Source: an uncultured Propionibacteriaceae bacterium (GTDB lineage Bacteria > Actinomycetota > Actinomycetes > Propionibacteriales > Propionibacteriaceae). Taken from it: a stretch of 64,000 bases of DNA. The position numbers were made by a program, and so were the translations under genes. The stretch lies in assembly GCA_937965785.1 (NCBI GenBank), contig CALCKT010000004.1:1-64000 (forward strand), given 5' to 3'. Numbering within the stretch: position 1 is the first letter of the stretch; every line of letters begins with the position of its first letter. The notes under the pieces are model-generated. The model worked only from the letters and a program-made list of their open reading frames with translations, had not been told where the DNA came from and did not search any database. Below, in pieces: positions 1 through 8,376 of the stretch.

Positions 1-2
1 GT

Positions 3-317
3 CCCGTCAAGATCCCGATCTCGGACATCCTGGTGCACATGCGCAACAAGGTGGTGCAGAAGAAGACCGCGCACCGTCCCACCATCGAGTCCGTCATCTT
101 CAAGTTGGTGGGTTGGGTCATGGCCCGCGGCCGCAACCTCGCGTTCGTGCAGTTCTTCTCCCGCCTGGCGGGTCGGATCTTCAAGAAACGCACCCATTTC
201 GGTCCGATGCCGTTCCCGGCATCCGCCTGGAGCCGGTCCCGTGACCTGCCGGTGCCACCGAAGGAATCGTTCCGGAAGTGGTGGGCCAAGCGAGAGAAAG
301 AGGAGGCCTCCAAGTGA
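3..317 (+). CDS. lutB: Lactate utilization iron-sulfur protein LutB, C-terminal fragment
   Basis: This open frame is already running at the window edge and holds the last ~104 residues of LutB, the iron-sulfur subunit of the LutABC L-lactate oxidation complex. The fragment starts at a Pro-Val-Lys-Ile-Pro stretch typical of the segment after the second ferredoxin cluster and ends in a basic tail (KWWAKREKEEASK). It has no cluster cysteines of its own; those would lie upstream. The stop codon overlaps the GTG start of lutC, so the two are probably translationally coupled. The assignment rests on the tail motif and the lutC neighbour. Confidence 0.8.
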   Translation, partial: PVKIPISDILVHMRNKVVQKKTAHRPTIESVIFKLVGWVMARGRNLAFVQFFSRLAGRIFKKRTHFGPMPFPASAWSRSRDLPVPPKESFRKWWAKREKEEASK

Positions 318-967
318 GCAGCGCCCGCGACGACATTCTGGCCCGCGTCCGGGCCGCAACCGAGGACATCCAGGAGAAGGACCCGGCCAAGGACGTGCCC
401 ATCACGTGGGCCTACAACCAGCCCACCCCGCTGGATGATGTGCTCGAAACCTTCGTGGAGAACATCCTCGACTACAAGGCCAAGATCGTGCGCTCCCCGG
501 CGACCGCCACCGGAGAGGCGATCGTCGCCGCCCTGAAGGAACTCGGCGCGCGGACCGTGGTCGTGCCCGACGGGGTTCCCACGGCCTGGGTGAACGCGGT
601 TACCGCCGGTGGTCTCGAGGTGATTCGTGACGAAAACCTCAGCCATCAGCAGTTGAACTCCATCGACGCGGTCCTCACGGGATCGCGGGTGTCGATGGCC
701 GAGACGGGCACCATCTGCCTGGATCACGCCGAGGACCAGGGACGCCGCGCCCTGACCCTGGTGCCCGACCGCCACGTGTGCGTGGTCACCGCCGACAGCG
801 TCGTCTCCGACGTGCCGGAGGCGGTGCACCGGCTCAAGGCCTCGGTGCAGGCCGGACGGCCCATCACCTGGATCAGCGGTGGCTCCGCGACCAGCGACAT
901 CGAACTGTCGCGAGTGGAGGGCGTTCACGGCCCCCGGAAGCTGTTCGTGATCCTCGAAGAGGACTGA
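314..967 (+). CDS. lutC: Lactate utilization protein LutC (LUD domain)
   Basis: 217-residue LUD-domain protein, the third subunit of the LutABC lactate-to-pyruvate oxidation system in the cytoplasm. The start is GTG 314, which overlaps the lutB stop as GTGA and has an AGGAGG Shine-Dalgarno about 7 nt upstream; an upstream in-frame start would read into lutB. Typical family segments include ATGEAIVAALKELGARTVVV, TGSRVSMAETGTICL and ISGGSATSDIELSRVEGVHG near the C-terminus. Length matches the family (about 200-240). It is last in its operon and is followed by a strong hairpin. Confidence 0.9.
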   Translation: MSSARDDILARVRAATEDIQEKDPAKDVPITWAYNQPTPLDDVLETFVENILDYKAKIVRSPATATGEAIVAALKELGARTVVVPDGVPTAWVNAVTAGGLEVIRDENLSHQQLNSIDAVLTGSRVSMAETGTICLDHAEDQGRRALTLVPDRHVCVVTADSVVSDVPEAVHRLKASVQAGRPITWISGGSATSDIELSRVEGVHGPRKLFVILEED

Positions 968-979
968 CGACCAGGAACA

Positions 980-1026
980 CGAGCACCCGGTACCGGGCCC
1001 GCTACGGGGCCGGTACCGGGTGCTCG
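980..1026 (+). terminator. Hairpin terminator after lutC
   Basis: Two perfectly complementary 17-nt arms (980-996 and 1010-1026) flank a 13-nt loop that can itself pair CCC with GGG. The hairpin lies directly after the lutC stop and before ribF. There is no long T tract, so termination is inferred from stem strength and position. Confidence 0.7.
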
Positions 1027-1061
1027 CTCGTCCGGTGGATGCGCACCGCGCTGCCCGTGGC

Positions 1062-1067
1062 TAACCT
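1062..1067 (+). promoter_or_regulatory. -10 box of leaderless ribF promoter
   Basis: TAACCT ends 8 nt before GTG 1076. No Shine-Dalgarno is present, so the transcript probably begins at or near the start codon. Confidence 0.5.
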
Positions 1068-1075
1068 TGTCCGTC

Positions 1076-1960
1076 GTGAACAGCGGAACCAAGGTAGTGG
1101 CCATAGGTAATTTCGATGGAGTCCATCTCGGGCACCGGTGTGTGCTGCAGGCCGAACGGGGTGATGGCGAACTCGCGGTCATCACCTTCTGGCCCCATCC
1201 GTTGTCGGTGCTGGCGCCGAAACACGCCCCACGCCTGTTGAGCGACTTGCCCACCCGGATCGACCTGCTCAAACAAGCGGGGGCCCGCGAGGTGCGGGTG
1301 GTGCGTTTCGACAAGAAGGTGGCGGCCATGAGCCCCGCCGAGTTCGTCGAGCGTTTCGTCGTGCCGCTCGCCCCTCGGGTGGTGGTGGTTGGGGAGAACT
1401 TCCGCTTCGGGCATCGCGCATCGGGGGATGTCGGGACCCTCAGGGAACTGGCCGCGGGACGTTTCGACGTGCGGACGCTCGAACTGTCGGCCATCAACGC
1501 CCAGACCACCTGCTCCACTCTCATCCGAGAGGCCCTGGACCGCGGTGATGTGCGGCTGGCCGCACAGCATCTGGGCCGCGACTTCAGGTTCAGCGGTGTC
1601 GTGGTGGTGGGGGATCAGCGGGGACGTGAACTCGGGTTCCCGACCGCGAATCTGGTCGTTCCCACGGAACTGGTCGTTCCTGCGGACGGGGTTTACGCGG
1701 GGTGGCTGACAACGGCCGGGGGAGAGCCGATGCCCGCAGCCATCTCCGTGGGATCCAACCCGACCTTCGAGGGGGCGGACCGGCGGGTCGAGACCCACGT
1801 GCTGGACCGCAACGACCTGGAGCTGTACGGGGTCCAGATCGACGTCGACTTCGTGGAGAGGCTGCGCGGGCAGGTGCGTTTCGAGGGCGTCGAGGGTTTG
1901 ATCGTCCAGATGAACCAGGACATTGAGAACTGCCGCCGCATCCTCACCCGGCGGAGTTGA
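1076..1960 (+). CDS. ribF: Bifunctional riboflavin kinase / FAD synthetase
   Basis: 294-residue bifunctional enzyme that phosphorylates riboflavin to FMN and adenylates FMN to FAD. The N-terminal nucleotidyltransferase domain has the signature IGNFDGVHLGHR (residues ~9-20) and further along VVVGENFRFGHRASGD. The C-terminal kinase domain has GRELGFPTANL, GVYAGW and SVGSNPTFEG. GTG 1076 is preferred to TTG 1067 because it sits 8 nt after a TAACCT box and neither has a Shine-Dalgarno. It precedes rpsO as in many Actinobacteria. Confidence 0.93.
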   Translation: MNSGTKVVAIGNFDGVHLGHRCVLQAERGDGELAVITFWPHPLSVLAPKHAPRLLSDLPTRIDLLKQAGAREVRVVRFDKKVAAMSPAEFVERFVVPLAPRVVVVGENFRFGHRASGDVGTLRELAAGRFDVRTLELSAINAQTTCSTLIREALDRGDVRLAAQHLGRDFRFSGVVVVGDQRGRELGFPTANLVVPTELVVPADGVYAGWLTTAGGEPMPAAISVGSNPTFEGADRRVETHVLDRNDLELYGVQIDVDFVERLRGQVRFEGVEGLIVQMNQDIENCRRILTRRS

Positions 1961-2100
1961 TGCCGGAACCGGCGGGTTTGGTTTCCCGGCGGAACCGATG
2001 GTAAGGTCCCACAGTTGCCGTCGATCGGCCACGGATCAACAAGAGCCCCAACCGCACCCGCCACCGGGGCGCCGTGCAGCGAACCGGAAGGAGTCCAGAC

Positions 2101-2364
2101 ATGGATGCTGCCGAGAAGACAAGGATCATCGAGGAATACGCCACGAAACCGGGCGACACCGGTTCGCCGGATGTGCAGATCGCTCTGCTGACCAAGCGGA
2201 TCGCTCACCTGACCGAGCACCTCAAGGTCCACAAGGGGGATCACCACAGCCGTCGCGGCCTGATGCTGATGGTCGGCCAGCGCCGCCGTCTGCTCAACTA
2301 CGTTGCCCAACGGGACATCGAGCACTACCGTGAACTCATCGCGAGGCTCGGTCTGCGCCGCTGA
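2101..2364 (+). CDS. rpsO: 30S ribosomal protein S15
   Basis: 87-residue S15, which binds 16S rRNA in the platform of the small subunit. Recognisable segments are [16 protein letters not shown], the loop [13 protein letters not shown] and [13 protein letters not shown] 2101 is preceded by GGAAGGAG at good spacing; upstream in-frame codons lack support. The length is normal (~89). It is followed by a strong hairpin and then pnp, the classical rpsO-pnp arrangement. Confidence 0.97.
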   Translation: MDAAEKTRIIEEYATKPGDTGSPDVQIALLTKRIAHLTEHLKVHKGDHHSRRGLMLMVGQRRRLLNYVAQRDIEHYRELIARLGLRR

Positions 2365-2393
2365 CCGGCGTAGTCATTCACGCGATCTGACCA

Positions 2394-2425
2394 TAGGACA
2401 GCCCCGCACACGCGGGGCTGTCCTA
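2394..2425 (+). terminator. Terminator between rpsO and pnp
   Basis: A 14-bp perfect stem (2394-2407 with 2412-2425) closes a 4-nt ACAC loop just after rpsO. It is probably a partial terminator in the rpsO-pnp unit. The T tract is weak. Confidence 0.8.
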
Positions 2426-2629
2426 CGCGCTTGTCCGGAGCCCAGCCGGTAGGATTGGCGCAAACAAAACTTAATCACCACAACGTAGTTTCTGCCTGCC
2501 AGGGGGTCTCACCTGGTCCTCGGTAGTGACCTTCGGGTAGTTGCAGCCCCGCGGGTCTCGATCGAAGACCGGTGGTACTGGCGGTGAGCCGCGCCCTGCG
2601 GGCAGCCAACCCACCGAAAGGAGCCAGCA
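2426..2629 (+). promoter_or_regulatory. pnp leader region
   Basis: Non-coding 204-nt stretch ahead of pnp. It has a TAGGAT -10-like box at 2450-2455 and a small hairpin at 2554-2570 (arms GGTCT/AGACC). In E. coli the pnp leader is cut by RNase III and used for PNPase autoregulation; a similar role here is only inferred. Shine-Dalgarno AAAGGAG lies at 2617-2623. Confidence 0.4.
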
Positions 2630-4840
2630 TTGTCCATGGAAGGACCTGGTCTCGAATTCTCCGAAGCCGTCATCGACAACGGCAAATACGGTCGACACAC
2701 CATCCGCTTCGAATCCGGCATCCTCGCCCAGCAGGCGGACGGCTCGGCCGCGGTCTACCTTGATGGCGACACCATGCTGCTGGCCGCCACCACCGCCGCG
2801 AAGACCCCGCGGGACGCCATCGACTTCTTCCCGCTCACCGTTGACATCGAGGAACGGATGTACGCCGCGGGACGCATCCCCGGTTCCTTCTTCCGTCGTG
2901 AGGGACGCCCCGGGGAGGGCGCCATCCTCGCCGCCCGGCTGATCGACCGTCCGCTGCGCCCGGCCTTCGTGAAGGGGCTGCGCAACGAGGTGCAGGTGAT
3001 CGTCAACGTCCTCTCCCTCAACCCCAGCCACTACTACGACGTGGCCGCGATCAACGCCGCGTCCATGGCCACCACCTTGGCCGGGCTGCCGTTCTCCGGT
3101 CCCATCGGCGGCGTGCGTGTCGCCCTGATCGACGAGACCTGGGTGTGTTTCCCGACCGTCGAGCAGGTCGCCAAGGCGTCCTTCCAGATGGTGGTCGCCG
3201 GGCGTGTCCTGCCCGACGGGGATGTCGCGATCATGATGGTCGAGGCCGGCGGCACCGAGTCCACCTGGGAGAACGTGCGTTCCGGCAGGACCGCCCCCAC
3301 CGAGGAGGTCGTCGGGCAGGGTCTGGAGGCCGCGAAACCCTTCATCAAGACCCTGTGTGACGCCCAGTCCGAACTGAAGGCGAAACTGCCCAAGGAAACC
3401 TTCGACTTCCCCATCTTCCGTGACTACGAGGACGATGTCTACGCCGCCGTCGAGGAACTGGCCGCCGAGCGGATCTCCGAGGCGATGCGGATCCCGGGCA
3501 AACAGGACCGCGACGACGCCACCCACGCCATCCGCCAGGACGTCACCGAGGCCCTCGCGGAGCGTTTCGAGGGGCGCGGCAACGAGATCACGGCGGCCCT
3601 GAAGTCGCTGACCAAGAAGATCGTCCGTCACCGCACCCTCACCGAGGGCGTGCGCATCGACGGCCGGGGTACGCGCGACATCCGCACCCTGTCAGCCGAG
3701 GTCGCGGTGATCCCGCGCGTCCACGGTTCGGCGCTGTTCCAGCGGGGCGAGACCCAGATCCTGGGGGTCTCCACCCTGAACATGCTGGACATGGAGCAGA
3801 AGATCGACACCCTCTCCCCGGAGTCGACCAAGCGGTACATGCACAACTACAACTTCCCGCCTTTCTCCACCGGCGAAACCGGGCGCGTTGGTTCCCCGAA
3901 GCGCCGCGAGATCGGCCACGGGGCGCTCGCGGAACGCGCGATCGTTCCGGTGCTGCCCACCCGGGAGGAGTTCCCCTACGCGATCCGACAGGTCTCCGAG
4001 GCCATCGGATCCAACGGCTCCACCTCGATGGGTTCGGTGTGCGCATCCACCCTGGCCCTGCTGAACGCGGGCGTGCCGCTGAAGGCCCCCGTCGCAGGCA
4101 TCGCGATGGGGCTGATGAGCGAGGAGATCGACGGTGAGACCCGCTACGTGGCGCTCACCGACATCCTGGGAGCCGAGGATGCCCTCGGTGACATGGACTT
4201 CAAGGTGGCGGGCACCCGTGATTTCGTCACGGCCCTCCAGCTCGACACCAAACTGAACGGTATCCCCGCAGTGGAGCTGCAGAAGGCGCTGCTGCAGGCC
4301 CGCGAGGCCAGGCACACCCTGCTCGAGGTGATGGGCGAGGCCATCGATGTCCCGGACGAGATGAGCCCGTACGCTCCGCGAATCGTCACGCTGCGCATCC
4401 CCGTCGACAAGATCGGTGAGGTCATCGGCCCCAAGGGCAAGGTCATCAACCAGATCCAGGACGACACCGGGGCCAACATCACCATCGAGGACGACGGCAC
4501 CATCTACGTCGGCGCCGAGACCGGGGAGGCCTCGGAGGCCGCGGTTTCCGCCATCAACGCCATCGCCAACCCACACATGCCGGAGAAGGGCGAACGTTTC
4601 ATCGGCACCGTCGTGAAAACCACCACCTTCGGTGCCTTCGTCTCCCTGCTGCCCGGCAAGGACGGCCTGCTGCACATCAGCAAGCTGCGTGCGCTGGCCG
4701 GCGGCAAACGTGTCGAGGACGTCGACGACGTGGTCTCCGTGGGGCAGAAGCTCCAGGTGGAGATCTCCGAGATCGACGACCGAGGCAAGCTGAGCCTGAC
4801 TCCCGTGCTCGAGGAGGGCGCTGAGGCCGACGAGGCCTGA
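2630..4840 (+). CDS. pnp: Polyribonucleotide nucleotidyltransferase (PNPase)
   Basis: 736-residue 3'-5' phosphorolytic exoribonuclease of the RNA degradation machinery. Two RNase PH-like modules are visible (residues ~10-230 and ~345-570, the latter with [12 protein letters not shown] and [18 protein letters not shown]). They are followed by a KH domain ([18 protein letters not shown]) and an S1 domain ([18 protein letters not shown]) near the end. TTG 2630 has the better spacing (6 nt) from AAAGGAG; ATG 2636 in the same frame is the alternative. It follows rpsO and is closed by a hairpin. Confidence 0.97.
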   Translation: MSMEGPGLEFSEAVIDNGKYGRHTIRFESGILAQQADGSAAVYLDGDTMLLAATTAAKTPRDAIDFFPLTVDIEERMYAAGRIPGSFFRREGRPGEGAILAARLIDRPLRPAFVKGLRNEVQVIVNVLSLNPSHYYDVAAINAASMATTLAGLPFSGPIGGVRVALIDETWVCFPTVEQVAKASFQMVVAGRVLPDGDVAIMMVEAGGTESTWENVRSGRTAPTEEVVGQGLEAAKPFIKTLCDAQSELKAKLPKETFDFPIFRDYEDDVYAAVEELAAERISEAMRIPGKQDRDDATHAIRQDVTEALAERFEGRGNEITAALKSLTKKIVRHRTLTEGVRIDGRGTRDIRTLSAEVAVIPRVHGSALFQRGETQILGVSTLNMLDMEQKIDTLSPESTKRYMHNYNFPPFSTGETGRVGSPKRREIGHGALAERAIVPVLPTREEFPYAIRQVSEAIGSNGSTSMGSVCASTLALLNAGVPLKAPVAGIAMGLMSEEIDGETRYVALTDILGAEDALGDMDFKVAGTRDFVTALQLDTKLNGIPAVELQKALLQAREARHTLLEVMGEAIDVPDEMSPYAPRIVTLRIPVDKIGEVIGPKGKVINQIQDDTGANITIEDDGTIYVGAETGEASEAAVSAINAIANPHMPEKGERFIGTVVKTTTFGAFVSLLPGKDGLLHISKLRALAGGKRVEDVDDVVSVGQKLQVEISEIDDRGKLSLTPVLEEGAEADEA

Positions 4841-4855
4841 GCCGCGAAACCGGTG

Positions 4856-4886
4856 AGGGGCCGATCCGTTCTGCGGGTCGGCCCCT
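4856..4886 (+). terminator. Terminator after pnp
   Basis: A 13-bp stem with one G-T wobble (4856-4868 with 4874-4886) lies 16 nt after the pnp stop and ends in CCCCTTCGGGTTT. Confidence 0.75.
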
Positions 4887-4941
4887 TCGGGTTTCACCGG
4901 TCCGGTAGAACTGATGGGGAAGAGACGAGAAGGAGTTGAGG

Positions 4942-5682
4942 ATGAGCACTCTTGGGGTCGGTGTTTTCGGTATCGGTGGGAAGATGGGCAGCGAGGTGCG
5001 CCGCGCGGTGATGGCCGCCGACGACCTGGAGATCACCGGGGGAGTGGATCTCGGTGAGCCACGGGAGCGGATCGGGGATGCGGTCGTGGCGGTGGACTTC
5101 ACCCACCCCGATGCGGTGATGGACAACATCGAATGGTCGGTTCCGCGGGGAATCAACATGGTGATCGGCACCACCGGGTTCAACGAGGAAAGACTCGCGC
5201 GGGTCCGGGAGCTGTGTGCGTCCAACCCGGGGGTGGGGGTGTTGATCGCCTCGAATTTCTCCATCGGAGCGGTTCTCATGATGCAGTTCGCCGCGAAGGC
5301 GGCCCCGTTCTATCCGAGCGTCGAGATCGTCGAACTGCACCACCCGAACAAGGCGGATGCCCCGTCGGGAACCTCCGCGACCACGGCCGGGAAGATCGCG
5401 GCCGCTCGGGCCGCCGCAGGCATGGGGCCGGTCCCGGACGCGACGGTGCACGACGCCGGGGCCCGCGGGGCCGTGGTCGACGGCATCCACATCCACGGGG
5501 TACGGCTGCAGGGGCTCGTCGCCCACCAGGAGGTGCTGCTCGGCGCCCACGGTGAGACGCTCACCATCCGGCACGACAGTTTCGACCGCGCCAGTTTCAT
5601 GCCGGGGGTGCTGGCGGGAGTGCGGTGGGTGGTCGATCACCCGGGTCTGACCGAGGGAATCGAAACGATCCTCGGTCTCTGA
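4942..5682 (+). CDS. dapB: 4-hydroxy-tetrahydrodipicolinate reductase
   Basis: 246-residue NAD(P)H-dependent reductase of the diaminopimelate/lysine pathway. The N-terminal Rossmann motif is VGVFGIGGKMG. The TFH-type segment is VAVDFTHPDAV, the nicotinamide loop is IGTTGFNEE, and the catalytic segment is ELHHPNKADAPSGT, with the general-acid His and the substrate Lys. ATG 4942 is chosen over TTG 4936 because GAAGGAG ends 6 nt before it. It is monocistronic and convergent with the acetyltransferase gene. Confidence 0.96.
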   Translation: MSTLGVGVFGIGGKMGSEVRRAVMAADDLEITGGVDLGEPRERIGDAVVAVDFTHPDAVMDNIEWSVPRGINMVIGTTGFNEERLARVRELCASNPGVGVLIASNFSIGAVLMMQFAAKAAPFYPSVEIVELHHPNKADAPSGTSATTAGKIAAARAAAGMGPVPDATVHDAGARGAVVDGIHIHGVRLQGLVAHQEVLLGAHGETLTIRHDSFDRASFMPGVLAGVRWVVDHPGLTEGIETILGL

Positions 5683-5696
5683 ACGGGGCCCGCGGA

Positions 5697-6245
5697 TCAG
5701 CCGGCGTCCGGGGCGGTGCCCCGATCCGCGATCCGGGTCATCAACCTGACCTGTTTGACGGCCTCCGTCCCGTCCTCGGTCCCGAGGCTTCGGTGGGCGC
5801 CGTCCGCGACCCAGCCGCACTCGATCAGGAAACCACGCAGGGCGTCGTCGTCGCTGCGGACCCACCAGGTGGCGGTCTCGTAGCCGTCGGCGCGCAGCGT
5901 GTCCACCGCGGCGTTCACCAGGCGCGAGGCGTGGTCGTCGAGCGCGTCCGACTCGGTGATGAACTCGGCGACCATGCCGTCGCTCACCTCGGCATCCGGG
6001 TCGTTGCTCGGCCCGGTCACCACGAAACCCGCCACCTGCCCCTGGGAGAGGGCCACCAGCACCCGGCAGTGGGCAAGTGGGGGTTTGACGATGGCCTCGT
6101 GCCAGGTGCGTACCGCCTGATCTGCGGGAATGGCCGCCAGCGCCGCTGCCATGCCGGGTTGCCGGGACCAGGCCTTCCGCTGGAGCCTGGCTATGTCGAC
6201 AGCCTCGACGGGCATGGCGAGACGCACGGAGTCCGGAATGGGCAT
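5697..6245 (-). CDS. GNAT-family N-acetyltransferase
   Basis: 182-residue probable GNAT acetyltransferase. The pattern fits the fold: RVLVALSQGQVAGFVVTG gives strand beta4, DDHASRLVNAAVDTLRADGY corresponds to the acetyl-CoA-binding helix region, and ALRGFLIECGWVADG is the usual C-terminal GF(L)ExxGF-like block. The substrate cannot be told. ATG 6245 is chosen because a TACACT box lies 7 nt upstream with no Shine-Dalgarno, so the gene is probably leaderless. It is divergent from the RNase J gene with only 46 nt between the start codons. Confidence 0.75.
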   Translation of the reverse strand: MPIPDSVRLAMPVEAVDIARLQRKAWSRQPGMAAALAAIPADQAVRTWHEAIVKPPLAHCRVLVALSQGQVAGFVVTGPSNDPDAEVSDGMVAEFITESDALDDHASRLVNAAVDTLRADGYETATWWVRSDDDALRGFLIECGWVADGAHRSLGTEDGTEAVKQVRLMTRIADRGTAPDAG

Positions 6246-6252
6246 GGCTGTC

Positions 6253-6258
6253 AGTGTA
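6253..6258 (-). promoter_or_regulatory. -10 box of leaderless acetyltransferase promoter
   Basis: TACACT on the minus strand, 7 nt before ATG 6245. Confidence 0.5.
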
Positions 6259-6278
6259 GTGATGGCTGCTGTTTGCAC

Positions 6279-6284
6279 TAGCCT
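6279..6284 (+). promoter_or_regulatory. -10 box of leaderless rnj promoter
   Basis: TAGCCT, 7 nt before GTG 6292; no Shine-Dalgarno. It faces the acetyltransferase promoter 20 bp away. Confidence 0.55.
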
Positions 6285-6291
6285 TTTGCGG

Positions 6292-7968
6292 GTGAGTGAA
6301 CTGCGTACGCCTCCGCCCCTGCAACCCGGAACCCTTCGTGTCACGCCCTTGGGGGGACTCGGCGATGTGGGCCGGAACAGCGCATCCTTCGAGATCGATG
6401 GTGAAATGGTCCTGGTCGATTGCGGTGTGCTCTTCCCCGAGGACCGCCACCCCGGCGTCGACCTCATCCTGCCCGCCCTGGGCCTGCTGTCGGATCGTCT
6501 CGGTGACATCCGCGCCCTGGTGCTCACCCACGGTCACGAGGACCACATAGGTGCCGTGCCCTATCTGCTCAAGCAGCGGGCCGACATTCCTGTTTACGGT
6601 TCCAAACTGACCCTCGCCCTGGTGGCCAGCAAACTGAAGGAGCACCGCATCCGCGGTTATCGGTTGATAGAGGTGAAGGAGGGGGAACGGCACCGGGCGG
6701 GGAATTTCGAGCTCGAGTTCTTCGCGGTCAACCACTCCATTCCCGACGGCTTGGCGGTTGCCCTGCGCACCTCGGCGGGCACGGTCCTGCACACCGGGGA
6801 TTTCAAGATGGATCAGCTTCCCCTCGACGGACGCATCACCGACCTGCGTGGCTTCGCACGGCTCGCGGACGAGGGGGTGGATCTGTTCATGCCCGACTCC
6901 ACCAACGCGGAAACCCCGGGATTCACGCCCCTGGAGAAGGACATCGAACCCTCCATCGCCCGCGTGTTCGATCAGGCGGACAGGAAACTGATCGTCGCGT
7001 GCTTCGCCTCCCACGTGCACCGGGTGCAGCAGGTGCTCAACCTGGCCGTCAAGCACGGCCGCAAGGTGGCCTACGTGGGACGTTCCATGGTGCGCAACAT
7101 GGCCACCGCCCGGGATCTCGGATACCTGCAGGTCCCGGCGAACGTCCTGATCGAGATGAAGGACATCGAGAAATACCGCGACGACGAGGTGGTGATCATC
7201 TCCACCGGTTCCCAGGGCGAGCCGCTCGCCGCGCTGAGCCGGATCGCGAACCGGGAACACCCCGTCATCGAACTGGGCCCCGGCGACATCGTCCTGCTGG
7301 CGAGTTCCCTGATCCCCGGGAACGAGAACTCCGTCTACCGGGTCATCAACGGGTTGACGAAACTGGGGGTGCAGGTGGTGCACAAGGGCAACGCCTTCGT
7401 CCACGTCTCCGGTCACGCCTCGGCCGGTGAACTGCTGTACTGCTACAACATCCTGAAACCACGCAACGTCATGCCGGTGCACGGCGAGATCCGGCACCTG
7501 ATCGCCAACGCCAAGCTCGCGATCTCCACCGGGGTCCCGGCGGAGAACACCGTGGTGTGCGAGGACGGTGACGTGGTTGACCTGGTGGACGGCCGGGCCC
7601 GCAAGGTCGGGCGCGTCGATGCCTCCTACATCTTCGTGGACGGCTCGATCGTTGGTGACATCACCGAATCGATCAGTGACCGGCTCATCCTCGGTGAGGA
7701 GGGGTTCATCTCCGTGGTGGCCGTGGTCAACCTCCACGCCAAGTCCGTCATCGGCGCCCTGGACATCAACGCGAGGGGTTTCGCCGAGGACCCGTCGGTC
7801 TTCGACACGGTCCGAGAGCAGATCCTCGCCGACCTTCAGCAGGCCCTGGACGATGGTGTGGATGACGTTTACCGCCTGCAGCAGGTGATCCGTCGCACCA
7901 TTGGCGCCTGGGTGTCGCGGAGGCTGCGGCGTCGCCCGATGATCGTGCCCGTGGTGGTCGCCACCTGA
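6292..7968 (+). CDS. rnj: Ribonuclease J
   Basis: 558-residue metallo-beta-lactamase/beta-CASP ribonuclease acting in mRNA decay and rRNA maturation. The metal motif is LTHGHEDHIGA (H80, H82, D84, H85). Further elements are HTGDFKMDQ, the beta-CASP block IISTGSQGEP, and the late motif MPVHGEIRHL. The C-terminal domain ends in a basic VSRRLRRRPMIVPVV tail. GTG 6292 lies 7 nt after a TAGCCT box; upstream codons would run into the divergent promoter. dapB lies two genes upstream; dapA, often next to rnj in Actinobacteria, is absent here. Confidence 0.95.
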   Translation: MSELRTPPPLQPGTLRVTPLGGLGDVGRNSASFEIDGEMVLVDCGVLFPEDRHPGVDLILPALGLLSDRLGDIRALVLTHGHEDHIGAVPYLLKQRADIPVYGSKLTLALVASKLKEHRIRGYRLIEVKEGERHRAGNFELEFFAVNHSIPDGLAVALRTSAGTVLHTGDFKMDQLPLDGRITDLRGFARLADEGVDLFMPDSTNAETPGFTPLEKDIEPSIARVFDQADRKLIVACFASHVHRVQQVLNLAVKHGRKVAYVGRSMVRNMATARDLGYLQVPANVLIEMKDIEKYRDDEVVIISTGSQGEPLAALSRIANREHPVIELGPGDIVLLASSLIPGNENSVYRVINGLTKLGVQVVHKGNAFVHVSGHASAGELLYCYNILKPRNVMPVHGEIRHLIANAKLAISTGVPAENTVVCEDGDVVDLVDGRARKVGRVDASYIFVDGSIVGDITESISDRLILGEEGFISVVAVVNLHAKSVIGALDINARGFAEDPSVFDTVREQILADLQQALDDGVDDVYRLQQVIRRTIGAWVSRRLRRRPMIVPVVVAT

Positions 7969-7996
7969 GGGGAGGACGCGCTCCGGGAATCACGGT

Positions 7997-8026
7997 TTGA
8001 GGATTGGGCGCATATCGGGTTATCAT
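7997..8026 (+). promoter_or_regulatory. rpmB promoter
   Basis: TTGAGG (7997-8002), an 18-nt spacer, then TATCAT (8021-8026). It gives rpmB a leader of about 80 nt. Confidence 0.6.
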
Positions 8027-8114
8027 CTACCGGTTGCCCGCCTCGGCGGGTGAACCCAATGATCGAACCAGGCGTTGCTTTGGCGCGTCTGGCCCAAGCA
8101 ACAAGGAGATTCCA

Positions 8115-8300
8115 GTGGCTGCCGTCTGCGATATCTGCGCCAAGGGACCCGGCTTCGGTCACAACGTGCCTTGGTCGAAGAAGAAGACCAACCGTCGCTG
8201 GAGCCCGAACATCCAGCGTGTCCGTGCGACCGTCAACGGTGCCCCCAAGCGCCTCAACGTGTGCACCTCCTGCCTCAAGGCAGGCAAGGTCACCCGCTGA
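8115..8300 (+). CDS. rpmB: 50S ribosomal protein L28 (zinc-ribbon type)
   Basis: 61-residue L28. GTG 8115 follows AAGGAG at 6-7 nt. It keeps two CxxC pairs (CDIC near the start and CTSC near residue 50), so it is the zinc-binding C+ form, as opposed to the Cys-less paralog used in zinc starvation. The core RRWSPNIQRVR is typical. It is a single gene with its own promoter and terminator. Confidence 0.96.
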   Translation: MAAVCDICAKGPGFGHNVPWSKKKTNRRWSPNIQRVRATVNGAPKRLNVCTSCLKAGKVTR

Positions 8301-8315
8301 ACGAGGGGTCCGGGC

Positions 8316-8348
8316 AACGGCTCGCGGCTGGGGCCGCGAGCCGTTTTT
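8316..8348 (+). terminator. Intrinsic terminator after rpmB
   Basis: A 13-bp perfect stem (8316-8328 with 8333-8345), a 4-nt loop and a run of five T. Confidence 0.92.
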
Positions 8349-8364
8349 CGTCAGTGTCCCTCGG

Positions 8365-8370
8365 TAGGCT
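8365..8370 (+). promoter_or_regulatory. -10 box of leaderless recG promoter
   Basis: TAGGCT, 6 nt before ATG 8377; no Shine-Dalgarno. Confidence 0.5.
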
Positions 8371-8376
8371 CGCCCC

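Noticed and set aside
4894..7737. Very long open frame on the minus strand opposite dapB and rnj
   Set aside because: GC-rich codon structure leaves antisense frames open by chance. The frame covers well-recognised genes on the plus strand and its translation has no recognisable domain except the real acetyltransferase, which is in a different minus-strand frame.
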